Shown here: positions 34,693-43,148 of the stretch, in pieces
Numbering within the stretch: the first letter of the stretch is position 1
How the letters are laid out: every line of letters begins with the position of its first letter
NCBI RefSeq assembly: GCF_002954665.1
Contig: NZ_MSCM01000001.1
Span: forward strand, 310,802-374,801
Direction of reading: 5' to 3'
From: Polaribacter glomeratus
GTDB taxonomy: Bacteria > Bacteroidota > Bacteroidia > Flavobacteriales > Flavobacteriaceae
Length of the DNA: 64,000 bases
Made by a program: the position numbers and the translations under genes
The notes under the pieces: model-generated
Database searches by the model: none
Told to the model about the DNA's origin: nothing
Seen by the model: the letters and a program-made list of their open reading frames with translations, nothing else

Positions 34693-36384
34693 CTAAAACC
34701 CAACAGCAGCATCATCGCCTCGTTTATCTGCACCGCCTTCTAGTTTACCGTCGGGCAATACTAAAATGGCGTCAACTCTACCGATAATCAAAGAATTTTT
34801 TTCAAAAATTGTATATCCTAAAGATTCTAATTTATTTTTTGTATCGGCATTAAAACCATTTGGTTCAAGTGTAATATAATCTGGCAACCATTGATGATGA
34901 AAACGAGCTTTATCAACAGACTCTTGCATTCCCATATTGTATTCGGTTACATTTAAAATATTTTGTAAAACCGATGTTATAATTGTAGAACCGCCAGGAG
35001 TTCCAATTACCATTTTTAATTTTCCGTCTTTTTCTACAATTGTTGGCGCCATAGAACTTAGCATTCTTTTTTCTGATGCAATTTCGTTAGCTTTAGAACC
35101 CACTAAACCATAAACATTTGGCACTCCGGCTTTAACGCTAAAATCGTCCATTTCATTATTTAAAATAAAACCAGCACCTTTTACCACTACTTTAGAACCA
35201 TAGCCAGTATTTAAAGTTGTAGTAACAGAAACGGCATTTCCAAATTGATCTACAATTGAATAATGTGTTGTTTCATCACTTTCATATCCCAAAATTTTTC
35301 CTTGCGAAACTTCGGATGAAGGCGTTGCTTTATCCCAAGAAAAAGAACGCATTCTTTTGTTAATATAGTTGGTGTCTGTTAAACTATCAACAGGCACTTT
35401 TACAAAATCAATATCACCTAAATAATGTGCTCTATCGGCATACGATCTTCTTTCTGCTTCTGTTAATAATTGAATGTATTCGGTTGAATTGTGTGCTATT
35501 TTAGATAAATCATAAGGCTCAATAGATTTTAAAATTTGAGCTAAACATATTCCACCACTCGCAGGTAAATCCATAGAAGTTATTTTATAACCTTTAAAAT
35601 TAAAAGTGATGGGATTACGCCAAACAGCTTCATATTTTTCTAAATCTTCGTGCGATATAATTCCGCCTAATTCAGTTACATAATTCACTAAAAAATCGGC
35701 GGTTTCACCTTTGTAAAATCCATCTTTTCCAAAATCACGAATCCTTTCTAAAGTTTTTGCTAGTTCTTCTTGTTTTAGAATATCACCTTCTTTCCATTCT
35801 TTACCAAAAACAGTTTCATAATTATTTACTTTTTTAAACCTATCAGCAGCACCGTTTAAATCTTCAGCTTCGTTTTTGGTTACAACATAGCCATTTCTTG
35901 CCAAATCGATAGAAGGCTGAATTAGATCTTTAAAAGGTAAACTTCCAAATTTTTCGTAGACAGCAAATACACCCGCTACAGAACCAGGGATGGCAACTGC
36001 ATGTGCGCCCAAGGTGCTTTTATTTTCTATAACATCGCCATTTTCATCTAAATACATGTCTTTATGAGCGGTAATTGGTGCTTTTTCTCTAAAATCTAAC
36101 GTACCAGTTGTACCGTCTTTATCTCTGTATACCATAAAACCGCCGCCACCAATATTACCAGCAACAGGGTATACAACTGCCAAAGCAAAATGCGTTGCAA
36201 CCATAGCATCATAAGCATTACCACCTTTTTGTAAAATCGCAGCACCAATTTTAGAAGCTTCTTGTTTTGCAGAAACTACCATTGCTTTTTCTGCTATTAA
36301 ACCAGTAATTTTTTCTGGTTCAGGTGTTGTTTTGCAATTTATTAACAATAAAGAAATAGCAAAAAAGAAGATAATTTTTTTCAT
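34693..36384 (-). CDS. ggt: Gamma-glutamyltransferase
   Basis: The enzyme cleaves or transfers the gamma-glutamyl group of glutathione and related peptides after autocatalytic cleavage of the precursor. The 563-aa protein has a lipoprotein signal (LLINC, C17), the large-subunit glycine motif NIGGGGFMVY near 77-86, and the cleavage site before T372 in ETTHYSIVD, the predicted catalytic threonine. GYGSKV and the C-terminal GGADKRGDD are also family-typical. It is probably periplasmic or outer-membrane anchored. It stands alone. Confidence 0.95.
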   Translation of the reverse strand: MKKIIFFFAISLLLINCKTTPEPEKITGLIAEKAMVVSAKQEASKIGAAILQKGGNAYDAMVATHFALAVVYPVAGNIGGGGFMVYRDKDGTTGTLDFREKAPITAHKDMYLDENGDVIENKSTLGAHAVAIPGSVAGVFAVYEKFGSLPFKDLIQPSIDLARNGYVVTKNEAEDLNGAADRFKKVNNYETVFGKEWKEGDILKQEELAKTLERIRDFGKDGFYKGETADFLVNYVTELGGIISHEDLEKYEAVWRNPITFNFKGYKITSMDLPASGGICLAQILKSIEPYDLSKIAHNSTEYIQLLTEAERRSYADRAHYLGDIDFVKVPVDSLTDTNYINKRMRSFSWDKATPSSEVSQGKILGYESDETTHYSIVDQFGNAVSVTTTLNTGYGSKVVVKGAGFILNNEMDDFSVKAGVPNVYGLVGSKANEIASEKRMLSSMAPTIVEKDGKLKMVIGTPGGSTIITSVLQNILNVTEYNMGMQESVDKARFHHQWLPDYITLEPNGFNADTKNKLESLGYTIFEKNSLIIGRVDAILVLPDGKLEGGADKRGDDAAVGF

Positions 36385-36501
36385 GAGTTTCGAGGTGTAT
36401 CTAGCTGAATTTAATTCAGGATTTTATCATTTTAAAGGTTAATTTCATTTAGAAGTGTTTAAATAAATTTATTATTCGTAGATTCAGAATGAAATTTGTT
36501 A

Positions 36502-37098
36502 CTACTTTATAACGGTTAATTCTTTTAATTTTTGATTAGTGAAATATAATAAATCTTTAAAGAATAGTGTGAAATCTTCTTCAAATTCTTTGTGCAAAAT
36601 TTGTAAATCTTCAATAGCTAAATTCATTTGAGACTTCCCTTTGGTTCTGTGGTTCATTCCGTTTAAAACTTTCTCAATTCCGTCTTCAAATTGATAATTA
36701 AAAAGAATGTTATATTCAATCATGTATTTGATAAATTGTTGTGATTTTACGGGTAATTCTGATGAAATACTGTCGAATAAATCATTAATTGCATCGGTAT
36801 ACATATCCAAAGGAATCGCTGAATAATTTGCCCAGTTTTTAGCTAAGAAATGATCGAAAAATATATCTATAATTACGCCATCATAATGTCTATAACGTTT
36901 GTGCAAACGTCTTTTACTTTTTCTTACAACTTTATGAGCATCTGTAAACGTGTCTATTTCTCGATGTAGAAAAATACCTTGCTGAATTTCTTTAGAAAAT
37001 CCTTCATAAATATTACCTCTAATATGATCTGCAATAAAATTGCCAATCATTATATTGGTGTTGTTTTGTGAGAGATATAAATGTGCTAGAAAATTCAT
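36502..37098 (-). CDS. ACP phosphodiesterase-like protein (DUF479)
   Basis: This 198-aa cytosolic protein has the DUF479/AcpH pattern MNFLAHLYLS, IGNFIADHIRG near 24-34 and HREIDTFTDAH near 48-58, with a His/Asp metal-site set typical of the HD-like family. E. coli AcpH removes the phosphopantetheine arm from acyl carrier protein; whether this homologue does so is unproven. I start at ATG 37098, since MNFLAH is the family N-terminus; the frame is open nine codons further upstream. Confidence 0.85.
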   Translation of the reverse strand: MNFLAHLYLSQNNTNIMIGNFIADHIRGNIYEGFSKEIQQGIFLHREIDTFTDAHKVVRKSKRRLHKRYRHYDGVIIDIFFDHFLAKNWANYSAIPLDMYTDAINDLFDSISSELPVKSQQFIKYMIEYNILFNYQFEDGIEKVLNGMNHRTKGKSQMNLAIEDLQILHKEFEEDFTLFFKDLLYFTNQKLKELTVIK

Positions 37099-37180
37099 TG
37101 AAGTAAAAGTAGTTAAAAACCACAACTAAAAGATGTGGTTTTAAAATATTAAGAATCAAAAATAATTTTGTTCATTTAGA

Positions 37181-37325
37181 TTTCGCTCCTATGGAGCTTT
37201 GAATTTATTTTATATGCTACTTTCTTATTAATATTACGCTCCAATGGAGTTAAAAAATCTCAAAGGGATGAAATATGAATAGCTTAATGTTTTGAAGATA
37301 TTATAAGCCCAAGAAGGGCGAAATA
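37181..37325. repeat. Cluster of short GC-containing palindromes
   Basis: GCTCCTATGGAGC, ACGCTCCAATGGAGT, AAAGGGATGAAATATGAATAG and GCCCAAGAAGGGC occur within 145 bp. They resemble small repeated sequences scattered between genes in Bacteroidetes. No gene is present in this part of the gap. Confidence 0.4.
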
Positions 37326-37407
37326 TTAAATGTTTATATAGTTTATAAAATCTTCAAATACTTGTGCAACTTTTATCGAAAACTAATTAAAAATATCATT
37401 TATTATT

Positions 37408-37613
37408 TCACATCCAACTTTTAAGCACCTTAAACGTTTCTTCAGTAGTAAATGTTTTTCCAGCTTTTATATCTTCTTCACCTTCTTCAATCATTTTATC
37501 TAATTGTTTTTGATGCTTGTAGCTTTTTATAAGTTGATATAAATTGCCCAATGAAGATTCATCTTCATTTTTACAATCTCTAATATTTCATTGCGAATTT
37601 TTAAAGTACTCAT
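37408..37613 (-). pseudogene. Frameshifted small antitoxin-like gene
   Basis: Starting at ATG 37613 the frame reads MSTLKIRNEILEIVK and then runs into a stop after 26 residues. Adding one base in the A run near residue 15 gives DESSLGNLYQLIKSY..., continuing to TGA at 37408-37410 for a total of ~69 codons (206 bp, not a multiple of three). Composition and the ending (EEGEEDIKAGKTFTTEETFKVLKSW) resemble small flavobacterial antitoxins of type II toxin-antitoxin pairs. No toxin frame is visible downstream. It could also be a sequencing error in the A run. Confidence 0.5.
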
Positions 37614-37703
37614 AACTTGTATTTTAGTAAAGATAAGAAATTTGTAACAAAATTGTGAATGGCAATATTGGTTTTGTTTGTGCAATATTACTTTTTCTAT
37701 GGG

Positions 37704-38786
37704 TTATTTAATATGTATTGCAGCGTTTTCTTTTGTTGTTACATGATAGCCAATACAATCATCATTCATATTCATAATCTTAAGTGTTACATCAGAAATA
37801 ATGTATAAAATGTATGAATCACCACTTGCTATAGTTATTAATTCATCTTTTTGTTTTGTTGCAATATTATTCTGTTTAAACCTAAATTCACTGCCATTTT
37901 TAAAGAGGTAAGAAAATTGAATAGGATTCCCTGTTTCATTTGTAAAAATTGAATAGTATCTCTCTGAATCCCTTCTAAAATTACTTCTAGGAATATTTTC
38001 CTTAGAAGGTTTCATATTTAAAACTTTAATGGGTCCAATAACTTTAGAGAAAATTGTTTCTTTTTTTACTGTTTTACTAGTCTGCATTTCTTCTATAGAT
38101 TGTAAAACATCAATTGCCTGTTTCATAAAAGTTCTACTGTCATAAAGATTTAGATAAATAGCGGTACCATATAATGTTAGGTTGTTTTTATGCTCTGAAC
38201 TGTTCACTAAATAGTTGAGCCATTCATCACTTTTTCTGTCTTTATAATACCAATCATGCTTCTCTGCCATTTTTTGAGTATGATTATTAATAGTCACAAT
38301 CATTTCATGGAGATTAATTTCAAATTCTTGTGTATAGTAATTATACATTTTCGACATTTTAGAAATTAATGGACTCAAACTTTCTTCTGTTAAATTGGCA
38401 TTTAGTTTCAATAGTTCAAAACCATTTGTTTGAATGGTGTTTTGTTCAGCAAAATAAAAGAAGGATCTAAGTTGAGGAGATTCTTTATACATTTTAATAG
38501 TTGCAGAATCGCTCATGGCAATTTTATAAAGAGAATCTTGGCGTTCCCAAAATATATTTAAATTATTGGCAGTTATAGCATCTTCCAAAAGTTCTCGCTT
38601 AATTTGTTCAAATATGAATGCTATTTTTGTGTCATTCGCTTTTTTTTCATTCCAGTTATTTATACTCAACGCAATCAATATCCCAATTACGACAAGAACA
38701 ATTTCTCCAATGGCATATTTAAAATATTTGCCTGTTTTATTCTGTAACAGTAAGTTTTGTCTAATTTTTCGGAAGAATTTAATCAT
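37704..38786 (-). CDS. DUF6090 family membrane protein, copy 3
   Basis: This 360-aa protein begins with the same MIKFFRKIRQNLL...GKYFKYAIGEI anchor and transmembrane helix ending ALSINNWNE as the two copies in the first 3.3 kb. Its soluble domain is about 100 residues longer and differs fully from the others. It is on the minus strand, and no attC-like site is visible at its edges, so it is outside the cassette-like array. The longer tail ends in a beta-rich part (about 260-360). Function unknown. Confidence 0.85.
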   Translation of the reverse strand: MIKFFRKIRQNLLLQNKTGKYFKYAIGEIVLVVIGILIALSINNWNEKKANDTKIAFIFEQIKRELLEDAITANNLNIFWERQDSLYKIAMSDSATIKMYKESPQLRSFFYFAEQNTIQTNGFELLKLNANLTEESLSPLISKMSKMYNYYTQEFEINLHEMIVTINNHTQKMAEKHDWYYKDRKSDEWLNYLVNSSEHKNNLTLYGTAIYLNLYDSRTFMKQAIDVLQSIEEMQTSKTVKKETIFSKVIGPIKVLNMKPSKENIPRSNFRRDSERYYSIFTNETGNPIQFSYLFKNGSEFRFKQNNIATKQKDELITIASGDSYILYIISDVTLKIMNMNDDCIGYHVTTKENAAIHIK

Positions 38787-38847
38787 AGATTTTTGGTTGT
38801 TTATCCTTCACAAGATAGTAATTCATTTTCTCATAATTATAAAGCAT

Positions 38848-38877
38848 AAAAAACCACAATCTTTCAATTGTGGTTTT
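38848..38877 (-). terminator. Rho-independent terminator after dnaN
   Basis: AAAACCACAA and TTGTGGTTTT pair perfectly around an 8-nt loop, and the minus strand continues into a T run. It lies 40 bp downstream of the dnaN stop. Confidence 0.8.
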
Positions 38878-38917
38878 ATCTTATATCTTGATTCAAAAGA
38901 ATCTTTTTTATTAAAAA

Positions 38918-40036
38918 TTAATTATTCAACATCACTGGCATTACCAGCATGGTAACTTGTTCACCTTCATCTGTACCATCAATAGGAGTTAAAATTCCTG
39001 CTCTGTTTGGTAAAGACATTTCAATTAAAACTTCATTAGAACTCAGGTTGTTTAACATTTCGCTTAAAAAACGAGAATTAAAACCAATTTGCATATCATC
39101 TCCTTGATAATCGCAACTTAAACGTTCGTCTGCTTTGTTGGCGAAATCTAAATCTTCTGCAGAAATATTTAATTCTGTTCCTGCCATTTTTAAACGGATT
39201 TGATGCGTCGTTTTGCTAGAGAAAATAGAAACACGTCTTACAGAGTTTAAAAAAGATGCTCTGTCAACAGTTAGTTTATTTGGATTTTCTTTAGGGATTA
39301 CAGCTTCATAATTTGGGTATTTTCCGTCAATTAAACGACAAACTAACACCACATTATCAAACGTGAATTTTGCATTAGCATCATTATATTCAATAGTAAC
39401 TTCGCTATCAGAACCACCTAAAATTCCTTTTAATAAATTTAAAGGTTTCTTTGGCATAATAAATTCTGCCGTTTGATCTGCAGTAACATCTGTTCTAGAA
39501 TATTTTACTAATTTATGCGCATCCGTAGCAACAAAAGTTAAACTTTGAGAGCTAAATTGAAAAAATACTCCGCTCATTACAGGGCGTAAATCATCGTTAC
39601 CAGCGGCAAAGATTGTTTTAGAGATTGCAGTTCCTAAAATATGTGCAGGAATTATGGTTTTACTTGGTGATGGTAAAGAAACCGCTTTTGGAAACTCATC
39701 TCCACCAAAATAAGCCATGTCATATTTTCCTTGATCAGAACTAATTTCTATTGTATTAGCACCTTCTGTCTTGAAGGTTAAAGGTTGATCTGGAAAAGTT
39801 TTTAAAGTATCTAACAGCAAACGTGCAGAAACAGCAATAGAACCAACACTGTCACTTTCTACATCTACAACAGAACTCATTGTTGTTTCTAAATCTGATG
39901 CTGAGACTTTTAACTGATTTTTAGAAATTTCAAATAAAAAGTTATCTAAAATTGGTAATGTGTTGTTGCTATTTATAACGCCACCTAAAACTTGTAATTG
40001 CTTTAATAATTGTGAACTTGATACAATAAATTTCAT
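38918..40036 (-). CDS. dnaN: DNA polymerase III beta subunit (sliding clamp)
   Basis: DnaN forms the dimeric ring that holds polymerase III on DNA. The 372-aa protein has the normal three-domain length. It starts MKFIVSSSQLLKQL, has VSARLLLDTLKTFPD near 69-83, FIMPKKPLNLL near 170 and the C-terminal GTDEGEQVTMLVMPVML that ends near the partner-binding pocket. It is alone here, with neither dnaA nor recF next to it, unlike the standard dnaA-dnaN layout. A -7 element and candidate DnaA boxes lie upstream. Confidence 0.97.
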   Translation of the reverse strand: MKFIVSSSQLLKQLQVLGGVINSNNTLPILDNFLFEISKNQLKVSASDLETTMSSVVDVESDSVGSIAVSARLLLDTLKTFPDQPLTFKTEGANTIEISSDQGKYDMAYFGGDEFPKAVSLPSPSKTIIPAHILGTAISKTIFAAGNDDLRPVMSGVFFQFSSQSLTFVATDAHKLVKYSRTDVTADQTAEFIMPKKPLNLLKGILGGSDSEVTIEYNDANAKFTFDNVVLVCRLIDGKYPNYEAVIPKENPNKLTVDRASFLNSVRRVSIFSSKTTHQIRLKMAGTELNISAEDLDFANKADERLSCDYQGDDMQIGFNSRFLSEMLNNLSSNEVLIEMSLPNRAGILTPIDGTDEGEQVTMLVMPVMLNN

Positions 40037-40063
40037 TTAATTTCTTTTCTTGATTCGAATTAC

Positions 40064-40071
40064 AAATATAT
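40064..40071 (-). promoter_or_regulatory. Bacteroidetes -7 element upstream of dnaN
   Basis: On the minus strand TATATTTG (TAnnTTTG) lies 28 bp before the dnaN start. I see no good TTTG at the -33 position, so the promoter may need help from a factor. Confidence 0.45.
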
Positions 40072-40098
40072 TCTAAAAAAGTGACTTTAAAAATTAAT

Positions 40099-40118
40099 TT
40101 ATCAACAGGTTATCCCCA
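40099..40118. promoter_or_regulatory. Two tandem candidate DnaA boxes upstream of dnaN
   Basis: TTATCAACA (40099-40107) and TTATCCCCA (40110-40118) each differ at one position from the DnaA box TTATCCACA and lie in tandem, 2 bp apart. They are about 28 to 47 bp upstream of the -7 element of dnaN. This suggests regulation by DnaA, but the boxes are imperfect. Confidence 0.3.
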
Positions 40119-40211
40119 TTTTGTTAATGGATTTAAAACGTTATAATTATGTTAATTGGTGGCTTTTAGGTCTTAAAAAAGCTATTTTTGTTTTATTATC
40201 AAACCAAACAA

Positions 40212-42704
40212 ATGAAAAACACCTTTTTTAGTACCATTTCTTTCTTACTTATATTTAGTACCGTTTTTGCACAGAAACCAGAGAAATTAACCTCAAATCA
40301 GATTTTCGAAAAAATTCAAAAACTTAATTTTTTAGGAACAGCTCTTTATATTGCTGCACATCCAGACGATGAAAACACTCGTTTAATTGCATATTTAGCA
40401 AACAACGTAAAAGCTAGAACGGGTTATTTATCGATTACCAGAGGCGATGGTGGTCAAAATTTAATTGGTCCAGAAATTAGTGAATTATTAGGTGTTATAA
40501 GAACGCAAGAATTATTAGCTGCAAGGCATATTGATGGTGGCGAACAGTTTTTTACAAGAGCAAACGATTTTGGCTATTCTAAACATCCAGATGAAACCTT
40601 GAAAATTTGGGATAAAGAAAAAGTTTTAAGCGATGTTGTTTGGGCAATTCGAACTTTTAAACCAGACGTTATTATTAATAGATTTAATCATAAAACTCCG
40701 GGTTCAACACACGGTCATCATACAGCTTCTGCTATGTTAAGCTTAGAAGCTTTTGACTTGGCTAGTGATCGTTCTCAGTTTTCTGATCAACTAAAACATA
40801 CCAGTGTTTGGACTCCGAAACGATTGTTTTTTAACACTTCTTCTTGGTTTTATAGAAATCAAGAAGACTTTGACAACGCCACAAAAGGCAAGTTAACTTC
40901 TTTTGATGTTGGTGTTTATTATCCTTTAAAAGGCTTGTCTAACAATGAGTTAGCGTCAATGGCAAGTAGCCAACATTTGTGTCAAGGTTTTGGTAGATTA
41001 ACCACCAGAGGCGAACAAGAAGAATATGTAGAATTTTTAAAAGGAGATCCTTTAAAAGATAAAAATGATATTTTTTCGGGAATTAACACCACTTGGAATC
41101 GTATAAACAACGGAGGTGAAATTGGTGTTGTTTTATACGATGTTGAAGAAAATTTTGATTTTGTAAATCCGTCTAAACATCTACCAAAATTGATGGAAGC
41201 CTATCAATTAATCCAAAAATTAGAAGATGCACATTGGCGCGAAATTAAAGAAAAACAACTCAAAGAAATTATTGAGGCTTGTGCTGGTTTGTATTTAGAA
41301 GCATCGGTAAATAGTTCTTACGGAACGCCAAATGCCGCTGTAGAAGTTGAGTTAGAAGCTTTAAATAGAAGTACAATTCAAATTGAGTTAACTTCAATTA
41401 CATCTACTATTGATAAAAGAAACAGTGTAAAAGAAGTTGATTTAGTACCAAATAAGAAAATTGAATTTAAAGAAACAATCAATCTAAAAACTAATGCTTT
41501 TTCTGATCCTTATTGGTTAAAAGAAAAAGGTTCTTTAGGTGTTTATAAGGTTGATAATCAATTGTTAATTGGAAAGCCTGAAACGCCAAGACCTGCAAAA
41601 ATTGATTTTAATTTAACGATTAACAGTGTACCTATTACTATTACCAAAAATATAGTTCATAGATTTTCTGAGCGTGATAAAGGTGAAATTTATGAGCCTT
41701 TTGAGATTTTACCAATAATTACTACAAAGTTAAAAAATAAAGTACTTATTTTTTCTGATGATGCTCCTCAAAAAGTTTTAGTAGAAGTTAGAGCAGGTGC
41801 TAATAATATAGCAGGAAAAGTGAGTTTGCAAACTCCAGAAAATTGGGTTGTTTCACCTAAAGAAATCGATTTTAATATCAGTCAAAAAAACGATAAAAAA
41901 ACGGTTGAGTTTCTAGTGACACCTCCAAAAAATCAAGCAGAAGGTATACTAAAAGTAATTGCGACTTCGGGAGGAGAAACGTATCAAAAAGAATTAATTG
42001 AAATCAATTATAATCACATTCCAAAGCAATCGATTTTGTTAAATTCAGAAGCTAAAATTGTTCGTTTAAATATTGAAAAAGTAGGAAGCTATATTGGGTA
42101 TATCAATGGTGCAGGTGATGCAATTCCTGAAGATTTAAGACAAATTGGATACACGGTTGTTGAGATAAATCCATTGGAAATAGATGAAAAAAATTTACTA
42201 AAGTTTGACGCAATTGTTTTAGGAATTAGAGCTTATAATGTTGTTGATGAGTTAAAATTTAAACAAAAATATTTGCTACAATATGTTGAAAAAGGCGGAA
42301 ATATGGTTGTGCAATACAACACAGATAGAGGTGTAGATGTTTTTGCACCCTTTACTTTAAATTTATCTAATGATAGAGTTACAGATGAATTTGCTGATGT
42401 AAGAATTATTGATAAAAATCATGAAATTTTAAATTTCCCAAATAAAATTACTGCGGATGATTTTAAAGGTTGGGTGCAAGAAAGAGGCTTGTATTTTCCT
42501 GACTCTTGGAGTACGGAATATTCGCCCATTTTTTCTATGAATGATAAAGGTGAAACGGCAAAAAACGGGAGTTTATTAATTGCTAAATATGGAAAAGGAA
42601 ATTACATTTATACAGGTTTAAGTTTCTTTAGAGAATTGCCTGCAGGAGTTTCTGGAGCGTATAAGTTGTTTGCAAACATGTTGTCTGTTGGGAAAAAGAA
42701 GTAG
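40212..42704 (+). CDS. PIG-L family (LmbE-like) deacetylase, large secreted form
   Basis: The N-terminal half (from about residue 30) is a zinc-dependent de-N-acetylase with the signature AAHPDDENTRL near 46-56, RGDGGQN near 76-82 and a second metal His in HGHHTAS near 169-175. The 830-aa protein has a signal peptide (to about VFAQ). Beta-sandwich segments follow, and a C-terminal Rossmann-like domain (NPLEIDEKNLLKFDAIVLGIRAYN) resembles the GATase1-like domain. It probably deacetylates N-acetylated sugars outside the cytoplasm. I start at ATG 40212, giving a proper signal peptide. A symporter and oxidoreductase follow on the same strand. Confidence 0.9.
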   Translation: MKNTFFSTISFLLIFSTVFAQKPEKLTSNQIFEKIQKLNFLGTALYIAAHPDDENTRLIAYLANNVKARTGYLSITRGDGGQNLIGPEISELLGVIRTQELLAARHIDGGEQFFTRANDFGYSKHPDETLKIWDKEKVLSDVVWAIRTFKPDVIINRFNHKTPGSTHGHHTASAMLSLEAFDLASDRSQFSDQLKHTSVWTPKRLFFNTSSWFYRNQEDFDNATKGKLTSFDVGVYYPLKGLSNNELASMASSQHLCQGFGRLTTRGEQEEYVEFLKGDPLKDKNDIFSGINTTWNRINNGGEIGVVLYDVEENFDFVNPSKHLPKLMEAYQLIQKLEDAHWREIKEKQLKEIIEACAGLYLEASVNSSYGTPNAAVEVELEALNRSTIQIELTSITSTIDKRNSVKEVDLVPNKKIEFKETINLKTNAFSDPYWLKEKGSLGVYKVDNQLLIGKPETPRPAKIDFNLTINSVPITITKNIVHRFSERDKGEIYEPFEILPIITTKLKNKVLIFSDDAPQKVLVEVRAGANNIAGKVSLQTPENWVVSPKEIDFNISQKNDKKTVEFLVTPPKNQAEGILKVIATSGGETYQKELIEINYNHIPKQSILLNSEAKIVRLNIEKVGSYIGYINGAGDAIPEDLRQIGYTVVEINPLEIDEKNLLKFDAIVLGIRAYNVVDELKFKQKYLLQYVEKGGNMVVQYNTDRGVDVFAPFTLNLSNDRVTDEFADVRIIDKNHEILNFPNKITADDFKGWVQERGLYFPDSWSTEYSPIFSMNDKGETAKNGSLLIAKYGKGNYIYTGLSFFRELPAGVSGAYKLFANMLSVGKKK

Positions 42705-43037
42705 GTTTAAAATCTTTAAATTGGGTGTTAGAAAGTTGGAATAAAAATGTCAGTTCGAGTAAATCTGCTTTTTTGCAAATTTGTATCGAGAACTTTTTCT
42801 AAAACTAAATTTAAAGAATAAGTAATAAACTTAAGTATTAGTTTATAGATAATCTAAAAGTTAGCAAATAAGTTTAGCCCTGATTGAAACAGTTGTTTGG
42901 GCTCTTTTTTAGTGTCAGTTCGAGTGAATTTGCCTTTCGCACATTTGTATCTAGCGCACACTAAAAAAAGCGAGTTAGATACTGAATCAAGTTTAGCCCA
43001 ATAAGCAGGAATTAGCTTCTTAAAAATATAAGATATA
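42705..43037. other. Gap with two dispersed hairpin repeats
   Basis: Copies of the GTTCGAGT family lie at 42751-42792 (CAGTTCGAGTAAATCTGC...TTGTATCGAGAAC) and 42916-42959 (a degraded copy ending TATCTAGCGCAC). A possible weak terminator, AGCCC...GGGCT followed by T, is at about 42878-42910. No gene is present. Confidence 0.55.
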
Positions 43038-43145
43038 ATGAAAGAACAAAAATACACTTGGAAAAAAGAATACAGTTTTGTGTTGATTGCAAATCTTGTT
43101 TACATCATTATATTCTTTTTGATCACTAATTATTTTACAGTTTAA
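43038..43145 (+). CDS. 35-residue membrane microprotein upstream of the symporter
   Basis: ATG 43038 to TAA 43143-43145 encodes a basic cytoplasmic N-terminus (KEQKYTWKKEY) and one hydrophobic helix (VLIANLVYIIIFFLIT) ending NYFTV. The symporter ATG follows 3 bp later, a spacing that strongly suggests translational coupling. It may be a small subunit or assembly factor of the transporter. Length is below common gene-finding limits. Confidence 0.6.
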   Translation: MKEQKYTWKKEYSFVLIANLVYIIIFFLITNYFTV

Positions 43146-43148
43146 TTG

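Noticed and set aside
37704..38786. A second cassette array around the third DUF6090 gene
   Set aside because: No attC-like arms or GTT-type ends were found on either side; the neighbours are a broken antitoxin-like gene and dnaN.
40064..40118. Chromosome origin near dnaN
   Set aside because: Only two imperfect DnaA boxes are present, with no dnaA, recF, AT-rich unwinding element or further boxes nearby.
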